Of a stretch of DNA of 58,423 nucleotides, positions 1-8,775 are shown one piece after another. The notes beneath the pieces were generated by a model. It was not told where the DNA came from, searched no databases, and saw nothing but the letters and a program-made list of their open reading frames with translations. Position numbers and translations under genes: made by a program. The DNA is from Elainella sp. Prado103 (GTDB lineage: Bacteria; Cyanobacteriota; Cyanobacteriia; Elainellales; Elainellaceae), in the NCBI GenBank assembly GCA_025454395.1, contig JALOOM010000013.1:1-58423 (forward strand), given 5' to 3'. How positions within the stretch are numbered: position 1 is the first letter of the stretch; every line of letters begins with the position of its first letter.

Positions 1-321
1 GTTGAGTACATGCTCCAAATAATCAGGGGCAAGCACATTATCATCATCAGCGAATATCAAAATTTCCGCTCTGGCTTCCCGAAAACCACAAAGACGAGCT
101 GCTGTTAAACCCAACTTCTCTTCTCGAATGCATTGCGCACGGCTATGCCAGCTCAAATCAAGGTCTCGTGCCAAGTCAACATTACTAGCATTATCAATTA
201 CCAGTAACTCCCACTGATGTTGCGGTAACGTCTGATCTGATAAGGAGGCTAAGACACGCTGTAGGTAACTCTGCCGAGGGTTATGCGTACAGATGATAGT
301 ACTAATAGAGTAAGTAACCAT
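1..321 (-). CDS. Family 2 glycosyltransferase, N-terminal part (cut by window edge)
   Basis: The reading frame starts at an ATG at 319-321 and runs off the left end, giving 107 residues. The visible part is a typical GT-A nucleotide-sugar fold: a start with STIICTHN, then LLVIDNAS, then FADDDN at about residues 90-95, which is the DxD-type metal and nucleotide-sugar site. Such enzymes transfer a sugar from a nucleotide donor during glycan assembly at the cytoplasmic membrane face. It lies 6 bp downstream of the sulfotransferase-like gene on the same strand, so it is probably the next gene of the sulfated-polysaccharide operon. Donor and acceptor cannot be told, and the C-terminal half is not visible. 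Confidence 0.85.
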   Translation of the reverse strand, partial: MVTYSISTIICTHNPRQSYLQRVLASLSDQTLPQHQWELLVIDNASNVDLARDLDLSWHSRAQCIREEKLGLTAARLCGFREARAEILIFADDDNVLAPDYLEHVLN

Positions 322-327
322 CAGGTT

Positions 328-1020
328 TTATTTTAGGAAAAGTTTTTTGGCTGACAATTCGTTTATAAGCTCAATGTCATCTGCATACAAGTTCTGCAGA
401 ATTGAGTTAGAAAATGATGAGAGCCGAATCGTTTCACTTACATCATCTGTATGATTTACCTTATGGCACGTATCTATTCCCGTGAGTTTTCCAAATTGTT
501 CCAGATGATCATCCTGATCAATCAAGAACATCTTATATATATTTAGTTTAATTTGAATATTTCGCCAGCAGGCTAATAAGCAATAGTATTGAGGAAGAGT
601 ATGAGCATCATTCTTATATGCTTCAGGAAGCCACTCAACTACTGAGTCAACTGGCGTACGAATTAATTCATGGCAACACAATTCTATATTATCTAAAGGT
701 ACTCCAACATGACTCAACCATAAGCGCTGGCACTGTTGCAAATTATGAGGCTGCAATCGCCCTTCACGTATCATTCTTAAAGGTTCTTTTCTAAATTTAT
801 CTTTAAAGTAAGATATAAACCTTGCTTTTGGATCTCTCAACAGTGCAACTGCTCTGGGTCGATTAATGGCTTTATTGAGAATCGCCAAACTCATCGTTCT
901 CTTATTCCAAAAAATTCGACTGACCTCTTCCTGCTTTTCTAAAAAGGAATACATGACCTTAAAGCTAGTCAGAATGAGAAGTGAATCTTTTTTATAGGCT
1001 GGTAGCTGAAATGAATGCAT
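328..1020 (-). CDS. Sulfotransferase-family protein (divergent)
   Basis: A 230-residue protein that I place in the carbohydrate sulfotransferase superfamily. The clearest motif is the 3'-phosphate-binding segment LLRDPKARFISYF at about residues 60-72, the RDPxxRF...S pattern used to bind PAPS. The N-terminal 5'-phosphosulfate loop is weak: only LILTSFKVMYSF at residues 15-26 resembles it, with a Lys at 21 in place of a clear PKxGxTS. The product would move sulfate from PAPS to a sugar. It sits 45 bp after a GT4 gene and 6 bp before a GT2 gene in the same operon. The divergent P-loop leaves some doubt about activity. Confidence 0.65.
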   Translation of the reverse strand: MHSFQLPAYKKDSLLILTSFKVMYSFLEKQEEVSRIFWNKRTMSLAILNKAINRPRAVALLRDPKARFISYFKDKFRKEPLRMIREGRLQPHNLQQCQRLWLSHVGVPLDNIELCCHELIRTPVDSVVEWLPEAYKNDAHTLPQYYCLLACWRNIQIKLNIYKMFLIDQDDHLEQFGKLTGIDTCHKVNHTDDVSETIRLSSFSNSILQNLYADDIELINELSAKKLFLK

Positions 1021-1065
1021 AGATAGTCTTTAGGCTTTGAGAGAGTGAAATTCACATCTGACTCA

Positions 1066-2322
1066 TTAACGGAGAGTAGAGTCTCTTTCAAAATGTCTTT
1101 CACCTGCTAATCGGCGATACTCAATTGCTCTTTGATAACTAGCTTCTTGTAATGCACCAATTCGATCGGTGTTGTATTCTGATAAAATACGATCACGTGC
1201 TGCTTTTCCTAACTGCATCCGTAACCCTGGATGCTTGAGCAATTCAATGATAGCCTCAGCAATTGCTCGATAGTCATGTGGGGGAATCAAACGTCCAACT
1301 CGCCCTTGGTCAAGCATTTCCACCATCCCCCCTGCATCACTACCTACAACCCCTCGTGCTGCTGCCATGGCTTCTAAGCAGACATTTGGGAAGTTCTCCC
1401 AGCGGCTGGGAAATACGCAAACATCAGTTTTAGCCAGCAAGGAAGGAATACAATCTGAAGAGACCCCGCCAGTGAACTCCAATGAATTCTGATGCACTTT
1501 GAGATATTTCTCCAGATACTCTCGCATATCTAGATTGCGCTGAGGGGAGGGAAGGGCAGTACCCACAAACCGAAATTTTGCCTCTGGACAGTACTTCAAA
1601 ATTATGGGAATTGCCTTGGCCAGATCAAGAATTCCCTTGCGTATCTCCAGCCTACCAATAAAGGTGATAACATTCGTCTGTGTTGCAACAGGAATTTCTA
1701 GTAAAGCTGGGGATGGAATATAGGGGTACGGAATATGAACAACTCTTTCAGGTGGAAGTAACCAAGTTTCAACTAACTTACTACCAAGAGATACAGAAGG
1801 TGTCACAATTTCATCGGCTTCCAATGTATGTAACCGTTCTATATCAGAGCTGGGATCATATTGCCATTTCGGGAAGCGGTTCGGAATTTTGCCTTGACGC
1901 AGGGCTCCCAAAACCCAACGAGTTTTACCTGCTAAAGACAATTCTACAAAGTTACTCTTTCCGACCAAAAAAGTGGGTGTGTGGAGCTTAACCACGAGAG
2001 GGATATCCGGAACTTGCTTCACAACTCCTCTAGCAGAGGCAGAAAATTCAGTTCCTTCAACCACATCAAACTGTACAATTTGATGCCGTTCATGAAAGAC
2101 TTTACCAATACACTCTGAAAAATCTAATCCTTTCTTACTGACCACACGGTGCACCCAAATTCCACCCTCCTGCTGAGACTTAGAACAGTGAGGACTAGCA
2201 CAAAATACCTCTACGTGATGCCCTCGTCTATATAGGACTTTAACAATTTGTGCAACATAGGTAGCGATCCCCCCAAAAGCTGTATCAGGAGGATACTCAT
2301 AGCTGATAAAAGCAATTTTCAT
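1066..2322 (-). CDS. Family 4 glycosyltransferase (GT-B)
   Basis: A 418-residue retaining GT-B glycosyltransferase. The N-terminal Rossmann half begins with FISYEYPPDTAFGGIATYV, the glycine-rich acceptor-side loop common in GT4. The C-terminal half carries TFIGRLEIRKG near residues 220-230, and the E-x7-E motif in SRWENFPNVCLEAMA near residues 305-318, which contacts the sugar nucleotide. It would add a sugar to a lipid-linked glycan at the inner membrane face. It lies between two sulfotransferase genes, 10 bp after the upstream one and 45 bp before the downstream one, so the operon interleaves chain building and sulfation. The sugar specificity cannot be read from the sequence. Confidence 0.9.
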   Translation of the reverse strand: MKIAFISYEYPPDTAFGGIATYVAQIVKVLYRRGHHVEVFCASPHCSKSQQEGGIWVHRVVSKKGLDFSECIGKVFHERHQIVQFDVVEGTEFSASARGVVKQVPDIPLVVKLHTPTFLVGKSNFVELSLAGKTRWVLGALRQGKIPNRFPKWQYDPSSDIERLHTLEADEIVTPSVSLGSKLVETWLLPPERVVHIPYPYIPSPALLEIPVATQTNVITFIGRLEIRKGILDLAKAIPIILKYCPEAKFRFVGTALPSPQRNLDMREYLEKYLKVHQNSLEFTGGVSSDCIPSLLAKTDVCVFPSRWENFPNVCLEAMAAARGVVGSDAGGMVEMLDQGRVGRLIPPHDYRAIAEAIIELLKHPGLRMQLGKAARDRILSEYNTDRIGALQEASYQRAIEYRRLAGERHFERDSTLR

Positions 2323-2332
2323 TGTTTACCAA

Positions 2333-3256
2333 TCAATTCCAATTGAAGTCCTCTTGAAGCAACTTTGAAAGCTCAATATTGTGCAGGTAAAAATAATCTA
2401 TTAAATAATTTTTTATGCAGGGATTCATGCTATTTCCATAACCGCCAACATTCATCTTTCGAGATATATCAACTTGGATTTCTGGCAGGTTTAAAAACTG
2501 GAAAACCTGCTGCATCGCCAAATCTGTTTCTCCAAAGAAGAATTCACTTTTGAGAGCCAAAATATTCTCCCTTTTATAAAACTTTAACCATCGACTAATT
2601 TGATTGGCATAGAGTCCTCTTGCAAGATAGGAATATCTGGCATAATCACTTTTGAAGCCAATACTGGTATCACCAGCATTCTTCAAAAAAACATCGAGAA
2701 ATGGTTCAAGGCGAGCAGCTTCTTGAGAAATCGCTTCTTCGAAAGTGAGTTCCTCAACACCGCGACGGCAATTCATCTTGTAATGTGAATAAGCTCTATC
2801 CACCGGATTCCGCAATAGAACAATTAGCTTAACATTCGGCAATAAATTGAAAGCTCTTTCAGGAACAAGGGGATGAAAGAGGTAAAATGGAGTAGCTTCT
2901 CCCGTCAATAATGGTCTTCCATAGCTCTCTTGGTATCGAAGAAGTTTTTGTTGAGTCACAAAGTGGGAGCGATACCAGTTCAGCCCTTTTGTATAGTTCT
3001 CACAGTCGAAGAAATGAACTTCCTTTTGGCTAGCTGAAACTACATCCGGATGTGAGCAAATGTAGTGGTACAACGTACTTGTTCCACCCTTATGTGCGCC
3101 AATAATTATAAAATTTGGCAGAGTCCTCGTGAAGCTGCTTGCATATCTAAACGCAGCACTGAGGAGGGACTTGGGTTTTGAGGTTGTATGATACAGTATT
3201 TTCCCTAATCCTCGTTTCTTAGAAAAGGGTTGAGCTTCATCAGAAGTAGTACTCAT
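2333..3256 (-). CDS. Sulfotransferase, heparan-sulfate N-sulfotransferase-like
   Basis: A 307-residue PAPS-dependent sulfotransferase of the Sulfotransfer_1 type. The 5'-phosphosulfate loop is intact, FIIIGAHKGGTSTLYHYI near residues 48-66, with the catalytic Lys in HKGGTST. The 3'-phosphate site follows as LLRNPVDRAYSHY near residues 147-159, and GRPLLTGEATPFY lies between them, as in bacterial and animal glycan sulfotransferases. The first 45 residues are basic and show no clear signal peptide. The protein should sulfate a hydroxyl or amino group of a glycan precursor in the cytoplasm. It is the third of four sulfotransferase-family genes in transcriptional order, and unrelated in detail to the two Stf0 genes before it. 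Confidence 0.85.
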   Translation of the reverse strand: MSTTSDEAQPFSKKRGLGKILYHTTSKPKSLLSAAFRYASSFTRTLPNFIIIGAHKGGTSTLYHYICSHPDVVSASQKEVHFFDCENYTKGLNWYRSHFVTQQKLLRYQESYGRPLLTGEATPFYLFHPLVPERAFNLLPNVKLIVLLRNPVDRAYSHYKMNCRRGVEELTFEEAISQEAARLEPFLDVFLKNAGDTSIGFKSDYARYSYLARGLYANQISRWLKFYKRENILALKSEFFFGETDLAMQQVFQFLNLPEIQVDISRKMNVGGYGNSMNPCIKNYLIDYFYLHNIELSKLLQEDFNWN

Positions 3257-3299
3257 TCAGGAGATTCCTATCACTTTTACTTAAGCGTAAATATTGAGT

Positions 3300-4094
3300 T
3301 CAGCCACTTGGTATAACTCGCTTAATTTTTAATTTAAAATCTCTTAACCAGCAGATGAAAGAAGAAGGTAAAATCCCAATTAAAGCGAGGTAAAGTCGAT
3401 ATTGAGTCACTAAAATATAACTGTAAAAATCAGCTTGTTTCTCTAGATCGGGAACAGGAATTTTGTCAATCTGCTCAAGAATGCCTAAAAACTTTAAAAC
3501 ACCAGAAAGATTCGTTCTATAGTCAGATATTAGATCCTCATAAACAACCGTATAGACATCAATTGAATTCTTTCGAAAAAACTCTTGCCAGGCACTCTCC
3601 CAGCTTTCTATGAGTTTCAGATTTCTATCAATATGAAAATTTGTAATTCTAGGGAGCGAGAAATCCTTGATCTCATTCCGATTCTTTGTCCAAGTTTTTG
3701 TTCTCTCAGCACGACATAAAGAGATTGCTTGTGCTAATTTATTTCTTCTAGTAATGAAAATAAATTTTGTATTGGGAAAAACTTGTCCTAAGAGCTCTCT
3801 CTCTGTGAGAGCCTCAGATGGACTTGCAGCATTGCGAAGCCTCTTCAACAATAAATCAATATTCCACCACATCAACTTTACGCCACTGACTCCATTAGAA
3901 GAAGCGCTCCCCAACATTTTTTGCTCGACAAATTCTATATATTCACTATCGCTGATCTGTATGTCACCACGCAGATAGTCTCTTAAAAATTCCCTGGGTT
4001 CTCCAGCGCAGCGCGTCTTCTGCAGCAAATTGCATAATAAACTACTGCCACTACGCATCGTTGCACAAACAATATAGGTCTGCATTGAAGTCAT
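3300..4094 (-). CDS. Stf0-family sulfotransferase (copy 2 in operon order)
   Basis: A 264-residue protein of the Stf0 family, whose best-known member is mycobacterial trehalose 2-sulfotransferase. The PAPS loop YIVCATMRSGSSLLCNLL lies at about residues 7-24, followed by the family-typical GEPREFL and, later, GVSGVKLMWWN. FITRRNKLAQAISLCRAE near residues 114-131 supplies the 3'-phosphate contacts. It shares this layout with the gene immediately upstream (4113-4913), so the two are tandem paralogues, probably with different acceptor positions. An alternative start three codons later is equally possible. The spacing to the upstream gene is 18 bp. Confidence 0.88.
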   Translation of the reverse strand: MTSMQTYIVCATMRSGSSLLCNLLQKTRCAGEPREFLRDYLRGDIQISDSEYIEFVEQKMLGSASSNGVSGVKLMWWNIDLLLKRLRNAASPSEALTERELLGQVFPNTKFIFITRRNKLAQAISLCRAERTKTWTKNRNEIKDFSLPRITNFHIDRNLKLIESWESAWQEFFRKNSIDVYTVVYEDLISDYRTNLSGVLKFLGILEQIDKIPVPDLEKQADFYSYILVTQYRLYLALIGILPSSFICWLRDFKLKIKRVIPSG

Positions 4095-4112
4095 TGCTCA
4101 ACCTCTCAAAAC

Positions 4113-4913
4113 TTAGAGATACTGATTCTTAAAACGTTGTGCAAGTTGCCATATTGGTTCAGGTAGCAGATGCCTTAGAAGAAAGTAGCTTCGATAGTAA
4201 AGAATTAGGAATTCTGTATAAAAATCAGCCTGTCTTCTGAGAGTAGGAGAAGAAACTTCAACCTCTGTCACGTTGGGAATTTCCAGGAAATCCAAAATTT
4301 TGTGAATATGAAGCGTTGGATTTCTAACCAGCTCTTCATAAGTGATAATGTAAGGTGTAATTCCATTATCTTGAAAGAAATTTCTCCACTCTGCTTCACG
4401 TTTCAAGACACGTTGAACAGCAGATTTAACATAAAAAGGAGTAATGAAAAATCGCTGGTTCTTTTCTGTAGATGAGATAGAGCAAGCATGTTTTTCCCAT
4501 TGGTTAGTTTGTTCAGCGCGTGATAGCGATATTGCTTGTCGGAGTTTATTTCTGCGAGTTATGAAGATAAATTTCACCCCAGGAAATACATCGCGTAAGG
4601 TTTCAAGGTGAGAATTGCCAGCAATATGATGGGAACTATGCAGCCGCTTTAACAGGTCAGAAAAATTTTTTTCCATCATTTTGACCCCGCTGACACCATT
4701 TGCTGATGCATAGGCAGCTAAATTACCCTTCACATACTGCAAGTAATTTTCGCCATCAAACGGGATTTGACTTTTATAAGCTGGCAACAAATATTCCTTA
4801 GGAGATCCAGCTTGATGGGTACTTGCTAACAAATGGCACAACAAAGTGCTACCACTGCGCTGGGTGGCACAGATAATGTAAGTCTTCTCAAGATTCATCG
4901 ACTGGTTTTCCAA
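4113..4913 (-). CDS. Stf0-family sulfotransferase (copy 1 in operon order)
   Basis: A 266-residue Stf0-type sulfotransferase. The PAPS loop TYIICATQRSGSTLLCHLL lies at about residues 11-29, then GSPKEYLLP, then ANGVSGVKMMEKN near residues 70-82, and FITRRNKLRQAISLSRAEQ near residues 116-134. It is a paralogue of the following gene (3300-4094): motif order, length and the closing QADFY segment match. It begins 3 bp after the stop of the ABC ATPase gene, so translation is likely coupled to the exporter. This tight spacing is the best evidence that sulfation and export act on the same glycan. Confidence 0.88.
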   Translation of the reverse strand: MENQSMNLEKTYIICATQRSGSTLLCHLLASTHQAGSPKEYLLPAYKSQIPFDGENYLQYVKGNLAAYASANGVSGVKMMEKNFSDLLKRLHSSHHIAGNSHLETLRDVFPGVKFIFITRRNKLRQAISLSRAEQTNQWEKHACSISSTEKNQRFFITPFYVKSAVQRVLKREAEWRNFFQDNGITPYIITYEELVRNPTLHIHKILDFLEIPNVTEVEVSSPTLRRQADFYTEFLILYYRSYFLLRHLLPEPIWQLAQRFKNQYL

Positions 4914-4916
4914 AAA

Positions 4917-6176
4917 TTAGATCGCTTCAATTTGAATTTGAGGTCGAAGTACAACCGTACCAAAGTCTTCATAGCTACATGGCACCCCATTTGGATAGAT
5001 GATTTTTGCAGGTAAATGGAACTCACCTGCATACTCTAAAAAAGCAATTCGATCCACTTTGGGTCGCAGCAGCGCAAATGAGACTAGATAGTCACCACCG
5101 GCTAATACTTGATCAATGGCCGGAAAGTGGAAACTGTAAGCTTGTTTGCCCTTAAAGGGAGGAAGCATTTTTCGGTGCAGTCTTGGCCCGATCGAAGCGA
5201 TACGACTTCCATACTGAGTAGATATGGTTATGGCCACTCCAACCCCGCCTTGTGGATGCATAGACTCAACAATAATTGATGCCTCCAGATCTAATTGTCC
5301 AGCATTTTCCTTCAATTGAATAACTGGACAGGCAAGCCCCATTTGATGCATTTCTGAAAAGGAGCGTAACTCTTGCATTGATTTCTTGAAGGAGCTAGAT
5401 TCACTCATGTACAGCTTTAAAATATCCAGAGCAGAACCATTTGCTCGGAGTTCACCTTGCTGGAGTAAGACAGCTTTTGAACAAAGCTGCTCTACAACTG
5501 ACATATTATGACTCACAAACAGAATGGTTCGCCCCTCTCGACCAACCGATTCCATTTTGCCCAAGCACTTTTTTTGAAATTGGGCATCCCCAACGGCTAG
5601 CACTTCATCCACAATCAAGATCTCTGGTTCTAGATGAGCTGCTACTGAAAATGCAAGACGAACATACATGCCTGAGGAATAGCGTTTAACCGGCGTATCG
5701 AGAAACTTTTCAATTTCAGCAAACGCTACAATCTCATCAAACTTACGTTTGATTTCCACCTTGCTCATTCCTAAGATTGCACCATTGAGAAAAATATTTT
5801 CTCGCCCAGTTAGCTCAGGATGAAACCCTGTACCGACCTCCAATAAGCTAGCGATCCGCCCTTTGATCTGAATTCTACCCTTTGTCGGTTCCGTAATCCG
5901 ACTGAGGATTTTCAGCAGCGTTGACTTGCCTGCACCGTTACGGCCAATAATCCCAACCCGATCGCCCTGCCTGACCTCGAATGATACATCTTTTAATGCC
6001 CAAAATTCTTCATGAGTCGAACTGGAAATTCTAGATTTTGGTCTTTGATGCGGTTTGAGTATATTCCTCGTAGTTTTGATTAGACTATCTCGTAGTGTGG
6101 CATAGCGTTCATTTCGCTGATGAGCAATCACATATTTTTTACCCAGATTCTCGACTCGAATGACTGTATCAAACAT
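4917..6176 (-). CDS. ABC transporter ATPase for polysaccharide export (Wzt/TagH type)
   Basis: A 419-residue ATPase of an O-antigen/teichoic-acid type exporter. Walker A is GRNGAGKST at residues 78-86, the signature YSSGM at 166-170, Walker B ILIVDE at about 186-191, and the switch His near 223. After the ATPase domain (about 1-255) there is an extra domain (about 270-419) rich in beta strands, the position of the carbohydrate-binding domain of Wzt, which recognises a finished or modified chain end. It pairs with the permease gene 108 bp upstream. With a C-terminal domain present, export may depend on a non-reducing-end modification; sulfate from the neighbouring enzymes is one candidate, but this is inference. 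Confidence 0.92.
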   Translation of the reverse strand: MFDTVIRVENLGKKYVIAHQRNERYATLRDSLIKTTRNILKPHQRPKSRISSSTHEEFWALKDVSFEVRQGDRVGIIGRNGAGKSTLLKILSRITEPTKGRIQIKGRIASLLEVGTGFHPELTGRENIFLNGAILGMSKVEIKRKFDEIVAFAEIEKFLDTPVKRYSSGMYVRLAFSVAAHLEPEILIVDEVLAVGDAQFQKKCLGKMESVGREGRTILFVSHNMSVVEQLCSKAVLLQQGELRANGSALDILKLYMSESSSFKKSMQELRSFSEMHQMGLACPVIQLKENAGQLDLEASIIVESMHPQGGVGVAITISTQYGSRIASIGPRLHRKMLPPFKGKQAYSFHFPAIDQVLAGGDYLVSFALLRPKVDRIAFLEYAGEFHLPAKIIYPNGVPCSYEDFGTVVLRPQIQIEAI

Positions 6177-6284
6177 GCAAAAAACACCGCCTCAATGAAC
6201 TTCATCAGAAACGATCGCTTTTAGAAGAACAATCGAATTTGAGATTAGCCAGTAGATAATTGATTCAAAATCACCTGCGCAGCC

Positions 6285-7124
6285 TTAAATCACATCCGCA
6301 AATGTTCGTTCCGTCCTACGAAAATACCAAATACCACTAAAAAACAGTAGCCCAACTAAACCCAGCGATAAGATAAAACCAGGCCAATACAGCCGTGACT
6401 CACTCCCTAAAATTGCCCAGCGAAACCCATCAATCACGCCCACCATTGGATTAAGAGAGTAGACTAACCGCCATTCCTCCGGCACAATACTACTGCTAAA
6501 TCCGACCGGCGAAATATACAAACCGAATTGCACAATAAAAGGTACAATGTAGCGAAAATCACGATACTTGACATTTAGTGAGGCTAACCACAACCCCACT
6601 CCCATGGAGGCGGCAAAGGCAATCCCAATAAATAGCGGCAAAGTAACTACTCGCCAACTTGGTACAAAGTTATACCAGGCTATTAGTCCCAATAGAATGA
6701 TTCCAGAAAACATAAAATCAACAAATGCCACCACGATCGCACTTGTTGGCACAATCAAACGTGGGAAATAAACCTTGGAAATTAGATTAGAATTCGAAAT
6801 AAGGCTAGTACTACACTCCGCCAGTGAATTGGCGAAAAATTGCCAAGGCAACATTGCTGAAAACACTAGGATTGGATAGGGAACCCCTTCAGACGGTAGC
6901 TTTGCCAGCTTACCAAACACAACTGAAAACACCACCATGGTGAGAAAGGGGCGGATTAAAGCCCAAGCAACCCCAATTACGGTTTGTTTATAACGCACCA
7001 AAATATCTCGCCATGCCAGGAAATAAAACAGCTCCCGATAGCGCCATAAATCTCTCCAGTATTGCCGCTCTGTCCGTCCTGCTTCAATGATTAGTTCCTG
7101 CTTTTGAGCAGTGGGATAGCTCAT
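6285..7124 (-). CDS. ABC-2 type polysaccharide export permease (Wzm type)
   Basis: A 279-residue integral membrane protein of the ABC-2 family. A cytoplasmic N-terminus carries the usual YRELFYFLAWRDILVRYKQT segment at about residues 29-48, which leads into the first membrane helix. Around six hydrophobic segments follow, and the VKYRDFRYIVPF loop near residues 195-206 is typical of Wzm/TagG proteins. Together with the ATPase at 4917-6176 it forms the half-transporter pair that moves a lipid-linked glycan across the cytoplasmic membrane. Its start lies 7 bp after the stop of the small zinc-ribbon-like gene, so the two are likely co-transcribed. Confidence 0.92.
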   Translation of the reverse strand: MSYPTAQKQELIIEAGRTERQYWRDLWRYRELFYFLAWRDILVRYKQTVIGVAWALIRPFLTMVVFSVVFGKLAKLPSEGVPYPILVFSAMLPWQFFANSLAECSTSLISNSNLISKVYFPRLIVPTSAIVVAFVDFMFSGIILLGLIAWYNFVPSWRVVTLPLFIGIAFAASMGVGLWLASLNVKYRDFRYIVPFIVQFGLYISPVGFSSSIVPEEWRLVYSLNPMVGVIDGFRWAILGSESRLYWPGFILSLGLVGLLFFSGIWYFRRTERTFADVI

Positions 7125-7131
7125 ATTGGGC

Positions 7132-7560
7132 TCAACCTATAAACCTAAACTGTTTGATGCCACCATAACTTAATGTTCTGGATTGTCTGCGTGTAAACTC
7201 TCCAACCGACGGATTACCTTGCGGATGAATCACCCCAGTAGCCTGCTGCCAAAGTTCCGGTGGGGCCAGCACAACCCCATAAGTCGAGTTGCGGCATTTA
7301 CGAACGTGATACCAACTTGTTTTCTGACATTCTTCACACCAAAATGCCTCTAACCATTCTCCCTCCAGGGGTACAGCAGTTTGAGAGGCTACCAACATCA
7401 AAGCTGCCCGCCGACCTACACCTCGTTGTTGCAGTTGACCCGCTCGATCGGCAAACAGGGAGTATTTCTGGCTAGTGCTATCCAAATGACAACCATGAAT
7501 TGGGCAGTAGATCGCCCGCCGTTTAGAACGCTTCCGATTTCGGTCACACCTTCTCTGCAA
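7132..7560 (-). CDS. Small Cys-motif (zinc-ribbon-like) conserved protein
   Basis: I recognise this only as a protein type recurrent in cyanobacteria, with no assigned function. From a TTG start at 7558-7560 it is 142 residues. It opens with a very basic stretch, then CPIHGCHLD, and later CEEC, so two Cys/His pairs could hold one zinc. Between them lies RGVGRRAALMLVAS, which looks conserved. The start is chosen because GGGAGG lies 5 bp upstream; the open frame continues to a GTG at 7644, but that start has no such site and adds a segment unlike the rest. It is 222 bp after the exosortase gene and directly before the export permease. A nucleic-acid or regulatory role is only a guess. Confidence 0.7.
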   Translation of the reverse strand: MQRRCDRNRKRSKRRAIYCPIHGCHLDSTSQKYSLFADRAGQLQQRGVGRRAALMLVASQTAVPLEGEWLEAFWCEECQKTSWYHVRKCRNSTYGVVLAPPELWQQATGVIHPQGNPSVGEFTRRQSRTLSYGGIKQFRFIG

Positions 7561-7565
7561 TTCGA

Positions 7566-7572
7566 CCTCCCT
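7566..7572 (-). promoter_or_regulatory. Strong ribosome binding site deciding a TTG start
   Basis: On the minus strand AGGGAGG precedes TTG by 5 bp. Few other genes here have so good a site, so it favours the internal TTG over the upstream GTG for the Cys-motif protein. Confidence 0.55.
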
Positions 7573-7866
7573 GACTCCAATGAAACAACAACGGAAGAAG
7601 GTTACGGGGGAGAGACTGAGATCTAAAAGACCATCGAAGCCCACTCCAGACCAATCTACTCTTAAGCAGTCATTTGTCTATCGTTCAGAGCAATCTCACA
7701 ATCAAAGGGGAATTATTCCACTTTCAATTCAACCCCTAGCATGTCATAGCGCTTTAAGTATCAAACTTATTCCAATCTACTTCTCTATGCAGGGTTTATT
7801 AGTCTCATCAGGACAATTCACAACGAAAAACACTGAACTTTGCAAAATTGAGACTTTGCAAAATTA

Positions 7867-8769
7867 TTAAGCAACTGATTTTGATGAGCGTTGTTTGATC
7901 AGAGCCATCACAACATAATAGTAAACTGTAAACAAAACCCCTGAAAAGATTTGTCCACCCCACATCCCATGCCAGAAATCAAAAGTTGCTCTGCCCCAAT
8001 ACGCTTCTGATAAAGCCAGGAGCATAATTCGAGGCACGTTAAACAGCAGTGCCAGTACTACTCCAACGGTGACCATGCCAACAACTTTGAGCATACTTTG
8101 TTTCAAAAATAGGCCTAGCAGTAAACTGGCAACCCCCATGGTTACTGCCATATCAAATCCATTACACCCCCATCTCACATCAACCGTACCACCGGGCAGG
8201 GCAATAATCGTATCTTCCAATGTGGCAGGTTGACCAATTGCTCGTAACCCTAAGTTTCCTCCCCAGGCCATCAATCGTTCTAACATGAGGGGGGGCAAAA
8301 AAGCTTCCCACAATGCTTGCCCAAGGCGAAAGGGTTCCGGAATTAAGCCGATGGCGATCAAAAAGACTGGCAACGGGTTCATTCTAAAAAAGCCCAGCCC
8401 CCAACAGCTACAAGCAATGCCCAGGAGAATGATTGTCCAGTCCAGTCTTTGAGACCATTCAGCCCCAAAAGCAACTGGAGCTAGAATCACACCACCTATG
8501 ATCAGCATGTGTCCGAAGAGTTGATCCGCCTCTGAGACTTGCAGTTTCGCCAACTGATATCGCTTGAGCCAGAGCATGTGCAAACCTAGACCGATCGAGC
8601 AAGTCATGAGAATACTAGGCATTCCCCGCAGGGTCGCATTGATCAGATCAAGCAATCGGCCAGGCAAATAGCAGAATCCTACTAAGAGCCCACAACTGAC
8701 AATTCGGTTGTGAGGAGTTCTCAAGCTTTCACGCCAGATATTTTTAGTGATTTGCCTTACCTGTTTCAC
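7867..8769 (-). CDS. Exosortase (cyanoexosortase, probably type C)
   Basis: A 300-residue polytopic membrane protein of the exosortase/archaeosortase family, which cleaves and sorts proteins carrying PEP-CTERM-like tails and often sits beside exopolysaccharide genes. The three conserved catalytic positions are visible: Cys202 in RWGCNGFD, Arg247 in FNVPRIMLL, and His267 in DFWHGMWGG. About eight hydrophobic helices cover the rest. The start is GTG, 6 bp after the stop of the HpsJ-like gene, so translation is likely coupled. The adjacent target-like protein with a PTPA tail and the HpsJ-like partner point to one of the cyanobacterial subtypes; type C is my best memory-based guess and needs a profile search. 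Confidence 0.88.
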   Translation of the reverse strand: MKQVRQITKNIWRESLRTPHNRIVSCGLLVGFCYLPGRLLDLINATLRGMPSILMTCSIGLGLHMLWLKRYQLAKLQVSEADQLFGHMLIIGGVILAPVAFGAEWSQRLDWTIILLGIACSCWGLGFFRMNPLPVFLIAIGLIPEPFRLGQALWEAFLPPLMLERLMAWGGNLGLRAIGQPATLEDTIIALPGGTVDVRWGCNGFDMAVTMGVASLLLGLFLKQSMLKVVGMVTVGVVLALLFNVPRIMLLALSEAYWGRATFDFWHGMWGGQIFSGVLFTVYYYVVMALIKQRSSKSVA

Positions 8770-8775
8770 GTTATA

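Noticed and set aside
7260-7870. Plus-strand open frames opposite the Cys-motif gene
   Set aside because: They are shadows of the minus-strand gene, and the Cys-motif pattern supports the minus strand.
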